DNA from: Tetmemena sp. SeJ-2015
Lineage: Eukaryota; Ciliophora; Spirotrichea; Sporadotrichida; Oxytrichidae
DNA length: 15,596 nucleotides
Assembly (NCBI GenBank): GCA_027382625.1
Contig: JAJKFJ010021367.1
Span: 1-15,596, forward strand
Direction of reading: 5' to 3'
This document shows, piece after piece, positions 1-8,786 of this stretch; position 1 is the first letter of the stretch; every line of letters begins with the position of its first letter. The position numbers were made by a program, and so were the translations under genes. The notes under the pieces are model-generated. The model was not told the origin of the DNA. It saw only the letters and a program-made list of their open reading frames with translations, and searched no databases.

Positions 1-862
1 TCACCCTTCCTGATTGAGTAGTATCACCCCTAAAGTTTTTGGGACTAAATTGGCTAAGTTTAGGATGAATTGCTTTTCGGGTGCATAAAGAAAGCTTTAC
101 TCCCCTACGTGGCCATATTTGTAGATTACGTGTTCGCAATATGCCTAGTCGTTGCAAGCTACTTCATGCTTAATGTGTACTATTCGATCTATGGATATTC
201 TCTCGTCATTGTTTAAAAATATTATTGAAGTTATTTTTATTGAGCTGTGCATTTACAGTCTGCCTAGAATAGTTTCATTTTACTTTTACAAGGACCACTA
301 ACTTAGCCTAGACTACATCTTAGCCCAGTATTGGATAAGAGCTATCACAGCCGTAATTTTCGTGTTCCTTTTCATTTTCAGAGACGTTTATGCTTTCTCT
401 ATGGCTATTCACATTCATTACTATTAAATTATGAATAATATGTTTTAGGGTGGGAGAAAGTTGGGCTATTCCCTGAAAACTACTAGAGCCGTGGAATTTC
501 TCTTGAACTATTACAACTCTCGATCTCATCTTTTAACCCTGAAAATATATACGGATTCATCATTTTTATGGAGAAAATAGCCATTTTTTAAAACGACTTC
601 TTTAAGCAAATATTTCAATTTAAAGTTTTTAACTATAAATAATGATAAAAATATTTTTCGGATCAATAAAATAGGCTATGGTGCAGGGGTATCCCAGCTT
701 CCCCCTTCCCGTTGTTTTATATTTATTGCAGGCGATTTAAATACGGAGACTTCATTACTACCGTACATAATTTTCTATTTGCTGCCTGCCATATTTTACT
801 TTGTGATAGACATAGAGTACTGCATCTACCTCTATCAGCTGGCAAACTAAGTTTCTCAATGA
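1..862 (+). CDS. Gene A: four-TM family protein, 5' end outside window, IES-interrupted
   Basis: The start lies upstream of the window. Frame 1 is open from base 1 and encodes a polar tail, then TM1 (PYVAIFVDYVFAICLVV). After a 16-nt IES (208-223) frame 2 gives TM2 with IYSLPRIV and TM3 beginning WIRAIT, and the TM2 Pro to TM3 Arg spacing is 25 residues, as in genes B, C and E. TM4 (IIFYLLPAIFYFVIDIEYC) lies at about 752-820, and the TGA stop is 860-862. Several TAA/TAG codons are read as Gln. The TM3-TM4 junction is not solved: a 10-nt repeat at 414 and 751 has the right spacing but is one base out of frame. Role unknown; an integral membrane protein is inferred from hydrophobicity and paralogy. 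Confidence 0.7.
208..223 (+). other. IES in gene A, pointer ATTG
   Basis: ATTG occurs at 208-211 and 224-227. Removing 16 nt moves the reading frame from 1 to 2, removes the in-frame TGA at 226, and joins SLVI to EVIFIEL just before the TM2 LPRI motif. The Asp to Pro distance becomes 40 residues (32-37 in genes B, C and F). The segment is very short, so a simple 1-base frameshift is the alternative. Confidence 0.6.
414..750 (+). other. Candidate IES in gene A, pointer TTCATTACTA (frame unresolved)
   Basis: The 10-nt direct repeat TTCATTACTA is at 414-423 and 751-760, exactly between the TM3 end and the TM4 start. Joining here gives an Arg(TM3) to Pro(TM4) spacing like the other genes, but the excised length (337) leaves the frame off by one. 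Either a second tiny IES or a single-base sequence error is needed, or the junction is a GT-AG intron ending at TTGCAG (731). The segment itself is AT-rich after about 540. Confidence 0.4.
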
Positions 863-1115
863 CTCCACCAAAATCTGATCTTGAATGCATAAAGTGAAAC
901 TATTATTCAAGGAAATAATGCTTAACAGTTCTTATTAGGAAAATATATTTTTTATAGCTCACAGTCATTCTTAATTTCTAATCAAATTTAGTAATCAAAT
1001 TTTACTCGAAATAATCCAATCATGGAACATAGGATATATATGTATAAGAAAGTCTCCACAATAATAATTAAGCATAATTTAATATAATAGCAAAACTCAG
1101 AACAGAAACCGCAAC

Positions 1116-1882
1116 ATGAATTCTTCAAGCTCAAATATACTTCAGATAGTCATCATCTCAAATGATCATAATTCGGCTTTGAAGCTCTCTAAAAATGTAA
1201 GCTCAATAGAGTTTAAACTATCCCTCTTTTATAATGACTTTAGAGAATAAATTCTGAATAGAAAGTTAAAAATGAGGGAACATTCTTCTTTTGTATACCT
1301 CAGGAAAATGCAGGCTTTGTAATCACCATAGTTGACATAGTATTTGCACTGCTTAATAAAATTTAAATTTAGAAACAAAATTAAATAGTGGCTTGTGGGT
1401 TTTGTCGTCCTTTCAAATTAGCTCCTAATGCTTACCATGCTCTATATAATTTCAATTTAACTGATTTAATTTAAAATATAATCCAAGTGGCAATCTACAG
1501 CTTGCCCAGAATTGTTTTCGATTTCCTTTTAAATGCTAACAGATAAAATAAGGACTTTATGTTAGCTGCTTTCTGGGTGAGATCAATCACTTTTGCAATC
1601 TATCTTTGCGAATATGTCATTCTTTCAAAATATAAAAATATTATATTAAAGATATTCCTAATATGTTTAACAAAAAAGTAAATTTATTTGGTATTTTAAT
1701 AATTGATAATTCTTACTATGACTATACTGAACTTAGGTTTTAAAAATAAAAGCAATTAAGGTGGTAATAGTTCTGACACTTCTCTTCTGTTCTTGTTCAT
1801 CTATGTAATTCCAACTGGAGTGTACACTTATCTAGACTACTCTTACTGCGTCTTGCTAAACAATCAAATGAATGACTTGTGA
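1116..1882 (+). CDS. Gene B: four-TM family protein, complete after removal of four IESs
   Basis: ATG at 1116; TGA at 1880-1882. Removing IESs at 1277-1302, 1351-1390, 1444-1475 and 1633-1740 leaves 561 nt, or 186 codons plus stop. The N-tail begins MNSSSSNILQIVIIS. TM1 (about residues 58-79) holds VDIVFALL, TM2 (81-105) holds YSLPRIVF, TM3 (115-137) starts after WVRSIT, and TM4 (153-171) holds FIYVIPTGVY followed by LDYSYC. TAA/TAG read as Gln at several sites; one is TAG here and TAA in B', which is synonymous under this code. No family name recognised. The first interruption could instead be a GTAAG...CTCAG intron (1197-1303), which also keeps frame but shortens the N-tail to about 27 residues. 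The gene lies between A and C on the same strand. Confidence 0.8.
1277..1302 (+). other. IES 1 of gene B, pointer GGAA (or the 3' part of an intron)
   Basis: GGAA at 1277-1280 and 1303-1306. Removing 26 nt shifts frame 0 to frame 2 as required, joining NRKLKMRE to NAGFVITIVD. The resulting N-tail resembles NRR and NRN segments before TM1 in genes C and D. The excised bases are identical in the B' copy, which is odd for an IES. The competing model is a 107-nt intron 1197-1303 with perfect GTAAG and CTCAG ends. Confidence 0.5.
1351..1390 (+). other. IES 2 of gene B, pointer GCTT
   Basis: GCTT at 1351-1354 and 1391-1394 bounds a 40-nt excised unit with an AT-rich interior and no GT-AG ends. Removal joins the two halves of TM1 (FALL to VGFVVLS) in frame. 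The same site in B' has the same pointer but a 44-nt segment of different sequence; each length gives the frame change that copy needs. Confidence 0.85.
1444..1475 (+). other. IES 3 of gene B, pointer ATATAAT
   Basis: ATATAAT at 1444-1450 and 1476-1482. Removing 32 nt restores the frame between TM1 and TM2, giving TMLYIIQVAIYSLPRI. The same pointer and length occur in B', where the excised part contains a TGA that would otherwise be an in-frame stop. Confidence 0.85.
1633..1740 (+). other. IES 4 of gene B, pointer TAAAAATA
   Basis: TAAAAATA at 1633-1640 and 1741-1748. Removing 108 nt joins ILSKYKN to KSNQGGNSSD, linking TM3 to TM4. B' uses the same left edge with the shorter repeat AAAATA and a 118-nt unit, giving SKYKNNQGGNSSD. 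An intron starting GTTTAA at 1665 and ending TTAAG at 1760 would also keep frame but has a weak donor. Confidence 0.75.
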
Positions 1883-2031
1883 TTCTAAGTTCATTAAGAA
1901 TCCAGTAAAGCAATCAAAGTCTGATGTTTTCTGATCTCTCCTATTAATTTATTTAAGGAAACAAAAGAGCAGAAATCCACTGACAATATCTTTTAATTTC
2001 CAGTTAATTAAGTTTTTAGCTAATTGCTGTC

Positions 2032-2630
2032 TTTAAATAAGAAAGTTACTAAATAGGCAACCCGCGATTCCCGCACCAGGTTGCGCTAAGTACAGAGGCT
2101 TAGTCTGAACGTGAAGGCCGAGACTGCTTATGGTTTTCTCTCTGGTTTAGAAATATAAGTACTCGAGCACTTAAAAGCATGCGAGGAATTAAGGCTGCTA
2201 CCATTGGCAATGGTGTGGAACACCCTGCAAGAGACTCTCCTGACAAATTCAGTGTGAGGGCATCAGAATGGGCCTCCGATTGACTGCTAATAAGTACGAA
2301 AGAAACCACTCAGGTCACCACCCTCTGCTGCTTGAGTTAACGCATCAAGCGTACTGTGGGTTTAGAATGGAAATCCTGAGTCCACTGCTTCATAGTCGGA
2401 ACGTCGGTGGGAGGGCTGGCACAGTTCTAACGCCATCAGAATTAGAGACATAGTCCTGAGTTTGGATACTAAATAAGGTGGATCCTCAAGCACCCTCCGT
2501 GACGTAATTTCGGGTCAGATTGTGACGTCACCGTTAAGCAATATAAGCGCAATAATATAAACCTATAAAATAGTCTTATAAGCAAAAATTCAAGCAATCA
2601 ATCATCAAATAAAGATAATTTTCTTACATA
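2032..2630 (+). other. IES-like insertion with a GC-rich core between genes B and C
   Basis: The B'-C' interval (about 10340-10370) lacks about 600 nt that is present here. The extra segment is bracketed by TTTAAA at 2032-2037 and 2631-2636. Its core (about 2041-2560) is close to 50% GC, against roughly 25-30% around it. It contains a gtgacgt repeat and the palindrome GTGACGTCAC near 2521. Several frames are open for 50-70 codons on both strands, but I recognise no protein or RNA. It may be an IES, a mobile-element remnant or a structured RNA gene. Confidence 0.45.
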
Positions 2631-2840
2631 TTTAAAATTAACCTTCGAATCCTAAATTCAAAAAAAAAATAAAATTCGTTAATTTATTTATAAGAAATAG
2701 TTGAGAAGGAGGAGTTATATAAATAGCTGAAATAAGGTAATCAGGGGTTGCCACTACAATTTGTAGCGATATAAAAAATATTTACCTTTGTAATATAATA
2801 AATTTATAAAAATTAATAATTATAAACAACCTTAAAGAGA

Positions 2841-3713
2841 ATGTAAACCGAGCAGTCCTCTTATTTCAATCCCACTATAACAATATGCATCTTAGACTCA
2901 AGCCAAACTTTTGATGTCAGAAAATACGATTCGGGCCTTATCTCTGCAAAGTCAAATAAGTTCTTAAATATAATTCCACAAAGTTTTTAAAACAGAAGAG
3001 TTACTGAGGAATCTACCAACAAGTATTTCTTTTGCGTGGCAGAAGCGTTTACGTTGAAGTTAATTACTTTCTTTGACATTGGGATGATCATGGTTTCAGT
3101 TCTCGCAATTTTAAATTACCTGTTTGAGGAGAAGGATTCGCTGGCTATATTTCTTACTACGCAATTCATAATTTGGGTTCCTAGAATTATCATTCAGATT
3201 GCTAATATATTCGGATAGAAAGACTAACAAGCTTTAAGTGCCTTATATATAATAAGGAACGTTACCTACTGGATAAATATAGCATTCTATTGCTAAATGA
3301 AATAATTTCAGCATAGTAATCTGATTTAATTAGAATAATTTTTTTTTTATAACTATTCTCTTATCATAAGTTAAAAATAAAGTTAACTTCTAATTTAAAA
3401 TTAATAAGTATTGGGAGCATTTGTATCTTTAAAACAAATTAAATTTTCTATTTTGAATGAAATAGCTTGATATAATTTCCTTTATAATAATTTCAAAATA
3501 TTTAGCAGCAATACTCGATTTTAAACACACTGTTTGTGTTTTATATGTCAAATCTTAGTGGAAATAAAAAATAATATTTATTTAGGAGATGAACAGCAGT
3601 TTGCAGGATTTGGAGTTGCAATAATGCTGATTTTTTACATTGTGCCTGTCCTTCTGTTCATTCTCTATGACTCTTACTGTCTCTATGTCTTCAAGAAAAT
3701 TACAGGAAATTGA
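2841..3713 (+). CDS. Gene C: four-TM family protein, one interruption
   Basis: ATG at 2841 is followed by TAA read as Gln (MQTEQSSYFN). The first 475 nt are continuous and give the clearest family member: N-tail with ITICILDSSQTF, TM1 about 73-95 (Asp79), TM2 about 101-125 (W-V-P114-R115), TM3 about 131-152 (Arg139), TM4 about 162-182 (Pro174) and YDSYC at 181-185. The C-terminus is FKKITGN, then TGA at 3711-3713. Removing 3309-3593 (pointer CAGCA) gives 195 residues; splicing a GT-AG intron 3316-3585 gives 200. Internal TAG/TAA codons match Leu and Ser codons in C'. No catalytic motif is seen and the function is unknown. Confidence 0.85.
3309..3593 (+). other. Interruption in gene C: IES with pointer CAGCA, or intron 3316-3585
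   Basis: CAGCA at 3309-3313 and 3594-3598; the 285-nt unit keeps frame and joins TM3 to TM4. A third CAGCA lies inside at 3506. A GT-AG reading (GTAATC at 3316, TTTAG ending 3585, phase 1) also keeps frame. The pointer model is preferred because the same junction in B and F is solved by pointers, but this is inference. Confidence 0.6.
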
Positions 3714-3986
3714 TACTGTCACTCATTCAATCTAGCTTTTTATATATCTCACAGCTTATCAAAATATTTTAAAAGCTTCTTTCTTAAATATCATTTACCT
3801 TTATTTATCTAAACTTCATTATTTTAATTTCCATATCAAAGATACAGAGATTAAATCAAAAATACCTTCTTAAAAATAATTTATATGTCAGAAAAAATCT
3901 CCCCATTTTCACTTCAGATGGATTAAATCAGATTTTTTATATTGAGAAGTTCTAAAATAAATAGATAAGGTTAGGAAATTATCCAT

Positions 3987-4369
3987 TATAATATAGCTGA
4001 TAATTTAATCGATAATGAAATTATTTTCTATGCTAAGTTAAAATAGAACAAATCAGGGATAATTAAAGCATATTTAATTAATTATAAGATCATTTGATTC
4101 AGTATTAAATTCAAAGATCTTTATATACTTGCAACTTTTATCAGGGAAAACTCAATTCAGAGTTATAAGAGACAAAATAGTTACTTGACCTTACATTTTG
4201 AATAAATAAGTTAGCACACTTTTTTCTCGCTGCTGAGAGGTGCTATGCAGAAGACTCAAAAAAGCCCTTATTAATTTTTGTTATGATCGAACAAGTTGCA
4301 GATCTGGGATGAATCTGGAAGCTCTCATTTATTATTTTAATCTATTAACGATATTAATAAATTCTATAC
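3987..4369 (+). other. IES-like insertion upstream of gene D, pointer TATAAT
   Basis: The sequence before gene D (3944-3992) matches that before gene G (13767-13820), and both then share TTTCACAATGCTT at the start codon. Gene D has 383 extra nt between these matches, bracketed by TATAAT at 3987-3992 and 4370-4375. Gene G has a single TATAAT there and serves as an empty site. The inserted segment is AT-rich with no recognised gene. Confidence 0.6.
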
Positions 4370-4389
4370 TATAATTAAACACTTTCACA

Positions 4390-5509
4390 ATGCTTTAAAA
4401 TTACCAGGCCCCTCAAATTCAGATAGTGATACTCGACTCACCATCTTAATTTATATAATTGTATAAAACTATAAAGATAAAGCAATCTTTGAGAGAATCA
4501 ACTCCTTTCCTCGCTAAGAAAAGCTTCACAGATAAGAGAGGAAACAATAGAAACGTCTAGGAGTCATCATTTAATGAACAGGCTCCATATTGGATGCTAA
4601 TATTTGACATACCATCGGATGCTATTGTCATTTATGCCACCTTATTATAGATGAGAATTAATGAAAGAATTAATTTTAAGTTGAATTTTGAGAGAATGAA
4701 ATCTTAATTATTTAATCTAGTAAATGCTTAAAATTAAAGGTAGTACAGTTTCCTCGCATCTCTTGATTTGGGCTTACATACTGAAGACTCATTGCCCAAT
4801 AGCCCTTTAATGCAGTTCCTCAGAAATCTCTGGCTCTACAACAATTTCACGAAAACTGCCCTTGACAAGGCTAGGTCGGAGCGCTGCCACTCACTGTGAT
4901 ATAGGGAGGAGACCCTCACCTCTGCCCTTGCTTTTCATTCCCCAAGGCGTAGTCTATCCTCACTGGTTCTCTCTCAGGGAGCTGGTAGGGACTAGCCACA
5001 AGGATCGAAATTAAAGGACTTGCTCTCTGCCTTTTTGCTGTCAAGTTCTTAAAAGGTCTCTAAGTCTATGTTACTGGCAAATATCATTTTTTCTGAGAAT
5101 CTTTCTTGTCTTCCGCCGCCTTTAAATTGAATTTGAAGTGTGAATTTAAGGTTGACTTTAATAATATTTAATTAAATTGAATCACTGAACAAATGTCGCC
5201 TTTATGAAAACTTCGTACAAGTTGAGTGGAAACAATTTTTTCTCGAATTTTTTAGAACTTAGCTTTATCTACTTTCCTCGTTTAAATGCTAATTTCTTTT
5301 TGCAGAGAGTCCTAGCATAATGAAAGGTGGATAAGCTGGTATTAAAAATAAATTAGATAAGATATATAAAACCTTTTATGAAGCTAGTTGCTCGTTTTTT
5401 AACTTCGGGCTATATAAAGCTATTTTTATTACTTTTGTTAATTCCAAATTCCTTTACTGTTATGTATTATAATTATAATTTGTTTAAATACCGTCCGAGC
5501 ATTACTTGA
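4390..5509 (+). CDS. Gene D: four-TM family member, IES-interrupted, 3' part merges with gene E
   Basis: ATG at 4390 opens a tail (PQIQIVILDSPSQ) very like gene G, running without TGA to TM1 (PYWMLIFDIPSDAIVIYATLL, about 4585-4650). Removal of 4678-5218 brings in TM2 with FIYFPRLNANFF at about 5255-5300. A TGA follows at 5321 and must lie in a further IES; CTAG (5312/5384) and TTAAA (5282/5342) both keep frame and neither is decisive. The next segment (LVARFLTSGYIKLFLLLLLIP, from 5387) resembles TM3, ending at TGA 5507-5509. No clear TM4 follows, so D is probably truncated or fused to E. Confidence 0.55.
4678..5218 (+). other. Long IES in gene D, pointer AAGTTGA, with a GC-rich core
   Basis: AAGTTGA (7 nt) at 4678-4684 and 5219-5225. 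The 541-nt unit shifts frame 1 to 2 and joins the TM1 part to NFLELSFIYFPRL, the TM2 part of the same family. The core (about 4740-5110) is near 50% GC. On the minus strand about 5050-4915 it has a short open frame ending YALGNEKQGQR, and on the plus strand several open frames. None is recognised. Confidence 0.65.
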
Positions 5510-5546
5510 GATTCAGCCACCATCAATTTGGCAGATCTTAGCTCTA
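5482..5546 (+). other. Candidate IES joining D-type TM3 to E-type TM2, pointer GTTTA
   Basis: GTTTA at 5482-5486 and 5547-5551; the 65-nt unit removes the TGA at 5507 and keeps frame into the TM2 region of gene E. If real, the hydrophobic segment at 5384-5480 acts as TM1 of gene E rather than TM3 of gene D. The repeat is short and AT-rich, so chance is possible. Confidence 0.35.
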
Positions 5547-6762
5547 GTTTATTAATATTTATGAAACTCTAGCGCTCTTCTTCCTCTATACTATATTTTA
5601 AAATAAAGTTTAGGAAATTTAAACTTAATTTAAAATTTAATTTGAATTTTTTTAAAATGATTGCAAAGATATAAATTAATGTAGTTAGTAAAAAGCTAAT
5701 TATTAATTATACCTTACCAAGACTGATAGGCTCAGTTCTCTACTACTAGAACTAAACTATAAATAAAAAATTAAAAAAGTAAAATTAATAGTGAAAAATT
5801 TAAGAAAGCCTTGCGACAAAGATGTACTTATTCTACTCAAGAGCGATCAGTTTCGTATTGAACTTTATTTGGTACTGCGTTATTTATAACTTTATTCATT
5901 TAATAAAGTGAGCAATTAATTTAAAATCTTTGGCTGGTTAAAATAGTAAAGGGAAGCTGCAAATTCACAGCAGTAGAAATCCCATATTAACCCTAGCTTA
6001 TTCGATAGCAAAATAAATATTAATATAAATTTCATTTTTATCTAGTTGTTAGCTTCCTATTGAGGCACGAGGCAGTATAAATTTATCACCACCCTCTTAA
6101 CTTTCTTCTTCTGGAATTTGCATATCATATTAAATTAGATAGTGAGTTGTAATATTAAGATCAAAACTCCTTCCTTAATTGTCGATGCCAGAAAGGATTT
6201 AATGAGAAATATATCCAATTGGCATCTTCTGTTTAAAACTAAGATTTGATTGAAGATTTTTATTATGTTTTGATGTATAATTAAACCTTAATGTTAATTG
6301 AATTTTCCAATAAAGATTAGTAGTTAACCAAAGAAGAAGCATTATATAAATGAAACCTAATCTTTTCCTATAAAATAATTAACGAGTATCTCCTTTCTTG
6401 TTTCTTAAGCTAAAGAATATACCTAAGCTTAATATTATTTCTAAAACCTGCCATCCAATTCACTTATTTGATTTTAATTTATTCAAAAGAAAGCTAAACT
6501 GCTTTATTCTAAAATTTAGCTACAAAATAATTATATTTTTAAATAAATTCAGATCTATAATCGTCCTCGCCAACTTCTTTTTAACGATGTCAGGAGAAAA
6601 ATCAGACCCCACAGACGATAAAAGAATTTATTAAATAAATTAATGGTTAATTAGATGGAGCTAATTGGAATGGAGCTATCAAATATTTTGGAACATACTT
6701 CTACGTAGTTCCATTTGGAATCTTCTAAATCATAGATGGCTATTATTGCAGTATGATTTGTT
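5547..6762 (+). CDS. Gene E: four-TM family member, TM2-TM4 clear, ends not defined
   Basis: With two IESs removed (5587-5707 and 5753-5800) the frame reads TM2 (LALFFLYTLPRLIGSVLYY), a linker and TM3 (MYLFYSRAISFVLNFIWYC). The Pro to Arg spacing is then exactly 25 residues, as in A, B and C. TM4 (about 6690-6755) reads TYFYVVPFGIFQIIDGYYC. A third candidate IES (5891-6626, TTTATT) links TM3 and TM4 in frame. No TGA appears soon after TM4 in this frame: the next is at 7137, inside a duplicated segment, so the C-terminus is uncertain. The N-terminus is missing or shared with gene D. Possibly the 3' half of a fused or decayed gene. Confidence 0.6.
5587..5707 (+). other. IES in gene E, pointer TATAC
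   Basis: TATAC at 5587-5591 and 5708-5712. Removing 121 nt shifts frame 1 to 2 and rebuilds TM2 (ALFFLYTLPRLIGSV), matching YSLPRIVF and FALPRLIS in genes B and F. The interior is strongly AT-rich. Confidence 0.8.
5753..5800 (+). other. IES in gene E, pointer TAA
   Basis: TAA at 5753-5755 and 5801-5803; the 48-nt unit contains an in-frame TGA (5792-5794). Removal gives YYQNQESLATKMYLFYSR and shortens the TM2 Pro to TM3 Arg distance from 41 to 25, the value in genes A, B and C. The pointer is short, but spacing, frame and stop removal all agree. Confidence 0.7.
5891..6626 (+). other. Candidate IES in gene E, pointer TTTATT
   Basis: TTTATT at 5891-5896 and 6627-6632; removing 736 nt gives the required frame change (2 to 0), avoids the TGA at 5909, and joins CVIYNFI to KQINGQLDGANW ahead of TM4. 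The repeat is low-complexity, so the exact edge is uncertain. A hydrophobic open stretch at about 6535-6590 inside it is unassigned. Confidence 0.5.
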
Positions 6763-6860
6763 AAATATAAATTTTTAAAGCTTACTATATAAAACTTAGA
6801 ATTAAATAATATTGCTACATCCTATACCAGCTTGCATATTATAATAAAATTGGAATACGT

Positions 6861-7682
6861 TTCTATTTTGCCAATTATATAGAAAAGTAGATAACTCCAA
6901 GATTATTATAATTTCTAAATTTCAGTTTTAATATATCTACTTATGAAACTGTTTATTATCATATAAAGAAAATTGTGGGTACTTCAGAAGATTTGCAATT
7001 TAGAACAGAATGTATTACCTTCACCACTTTCATTTTTTCCATCTATGAGAATTTAAACTTTCCTCCTCAAACTCAAAAGCAAAAATAGCACTAATTCAGT
7101 AAATTCCCCCTCCAATGCAAGTATAGTTCCATACTCTGATATTTTCTCTTGAATATCAATAATTTGATTAAGAAATTTTGAGTAAGGAGAGTATTTATTG
7201 AGAAAGTAGATTTTTGTTGCTTGAATAAAAACTATCTATGGGAAATCTTCGCGCGCTACTCCAAACTGAAGTGCGCTTAGTGGTGAAGAGTTTGAGGATC
7301 AATCAAATAATAATTGATGTGCACGAAACTTAGAAGTGCGATGAGGAAGAACTCAACCTTATAGCTTAGAAGGATATATTTTATAAGCAATTTAAGCAAT
7401 CGCTCTTGGCTAGAGAGCCTAGGTATGGCCATAATTGGCGGATTTTTTTGGAAATTTTTTAATTTCTTATTATGTTACTCAAAATAATTACCTCTGATTT
7501 AATTAAGCATTTTAATCTTTGTGATATTTATAAAATCTTTTTGTTTTAATCAAATTATTTTTTTAAGGGAATAAAACTCTGCTTTTTAGTTTAAATTATT
7601 TTTTATTTATTTTACAATTAAGTTAAGAATCTCGTGGGAATTATTTATAAAATTTCCATTAATAATAGATAATTTGATTATG
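6861..7682 (+). repeat. Direct repeat unit X, copy 1
   Basis: About 820 nt that recur at 7960-8786 with high identity and small indels, same orientation. The unit starts near CTATTTTGCCAATTAT and ends near AATAATAGATAATTTGAT. It has a GC-richer core (about 7236-7440) in AT-rich flanks. A reverse-strand frame (about 7455 to 7095, M-A-I-P-R-L...) is open for about 119 codons under the Gln code. Indels against copy 2 break the plus-strand frame. Differences between copies show no third-position bias on either strand, so coding is unproven. Confidence 0.8.
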
Positions 7683-7959
7683 ATATATCAGAGAAAAATT
7701 CTTCTCAAATTACTTTAAAAATTTTTAACGTGATGTAAGTTAATATAACAGATGTCTTTATTTATAATTTGGCTAATTAATTCCTTATTGATATTAAGAC
7801 TTACAGTTATATATCTAATGGATGGGTTCCCTATTGGCCCTATTTATTATCTTTTAATTCCCATTACGTTATTAACAACATTCTTAATATAGTTTTTACA
7901 ATTTCAAAAATCAAACGATAAATGTATAATAATGAATCAAATTAGTGAAATAAGTTATC

Positions 7960-8786
7960 TATCTTTGCCAATTATAATAGAAAGCCGAGATAACTCCAAG
8001 ATTCTTATAATTTCTAAATTTCAGTTTTAATATATCTACTTATGAAACTGTTTATTATCATATAAAGAAAATTGTGGATACTCCAAAAGATTTGCAATTT
8101 AGAACAGAATGTGTTACCTTCACCACTTTCATTTTCTCCATCTATGAGAATTTAAACTTTCCTCCTCAAACACAAGAGCGAAAATACGGCACTAATTCAG
8201 TAAATTCGTCCTCCAATGCAAGTTTAGTTCCATACTCAGATATTTTCTCTTGAATATCAATATTTTGATTAAGAAATTTTGAGTAAGGAGAGTATTTATT
8301 GAAAAAGTAGATTTTTGTTGCTTGAATAAAAACTATCTATGGGAAATCTTCGCGCGCTACTCCAAATTGAAGTGCGCTTAGTGGCGAAGAGTTTGAGGAT
8401 CAATCAAATAATTGATGTGGACATCTTGAAATTTAGAAGCGCGATGAGGAAGAACTCAAGCTTATAGCTTAGAAGGATATATCTTATCAGCAATTTAAGC
8501 AATCGCTCTTGGCTAGCGGGCCTAGGTATGGCCATAATTGGCGGATTTTTTTTAGGAAAATTTTTAATTTCTTATTATGTTACTCAAAATAATACCTCTG
8601 ATTTAATTAAGCATTTTAATCTTTGTGATATTTATAAAATCTTTTTGTTTTAATCAAATTATTTTTTTAAGGGAATAAAACTCTGCTTTTTATTTTAAAT
8701 TATTTTTTATTTATTTTACAATTAAGTTAAGAATCTCGTGGGAATTATTTTAAATTTCCATTAATAATAAGATAATTTGATTCATG
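7960..8786 (+). repeat. Direct repeat unit X, copy 2
   Basis: Second copy of the unit at 6861-7682, separated from it by about 280 nt of unrelated AT-rich sequence. This copy lacks the 5-nt and smaller deletions seen in copy 1. The duplication lies between gene E and gene B'. It could be an old transposon fragment or a plain tandem duplication; no terminal inverted repeats were found. Confidence 0.8.

Noticed and set aside
1665..1760. Intron GTTTAA...TTAAG in gene B
   Set aside because: It fits the frame in both copies, but the donor is poor and the TAAAAATA/AAAATA pointers explain both copies with conserved protein across the join.
2100..2453. Overlapping open frames on both strands in the GC-rich segment
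   Set aside because: Short, mutually overlapping, and not recognised; higher GC lowers stop frequency. Kept only as an unexplained insertion.
6398..6634. 78-codon frame between TM3 and TM4 of gene E
   Set aside because: It starts at a TTG, is low-complexity in its first half, lies mostly inside a candidate IES and has no paralogue in the window.
7095..7455. Minus-strand 119-codon frame in repeat X copy 1
   Set aside because: Open frames of this size are expected by chance when only TGA stops; the frame is interrupted by TGA in copy 2 and substitutions show no codon-position bias.
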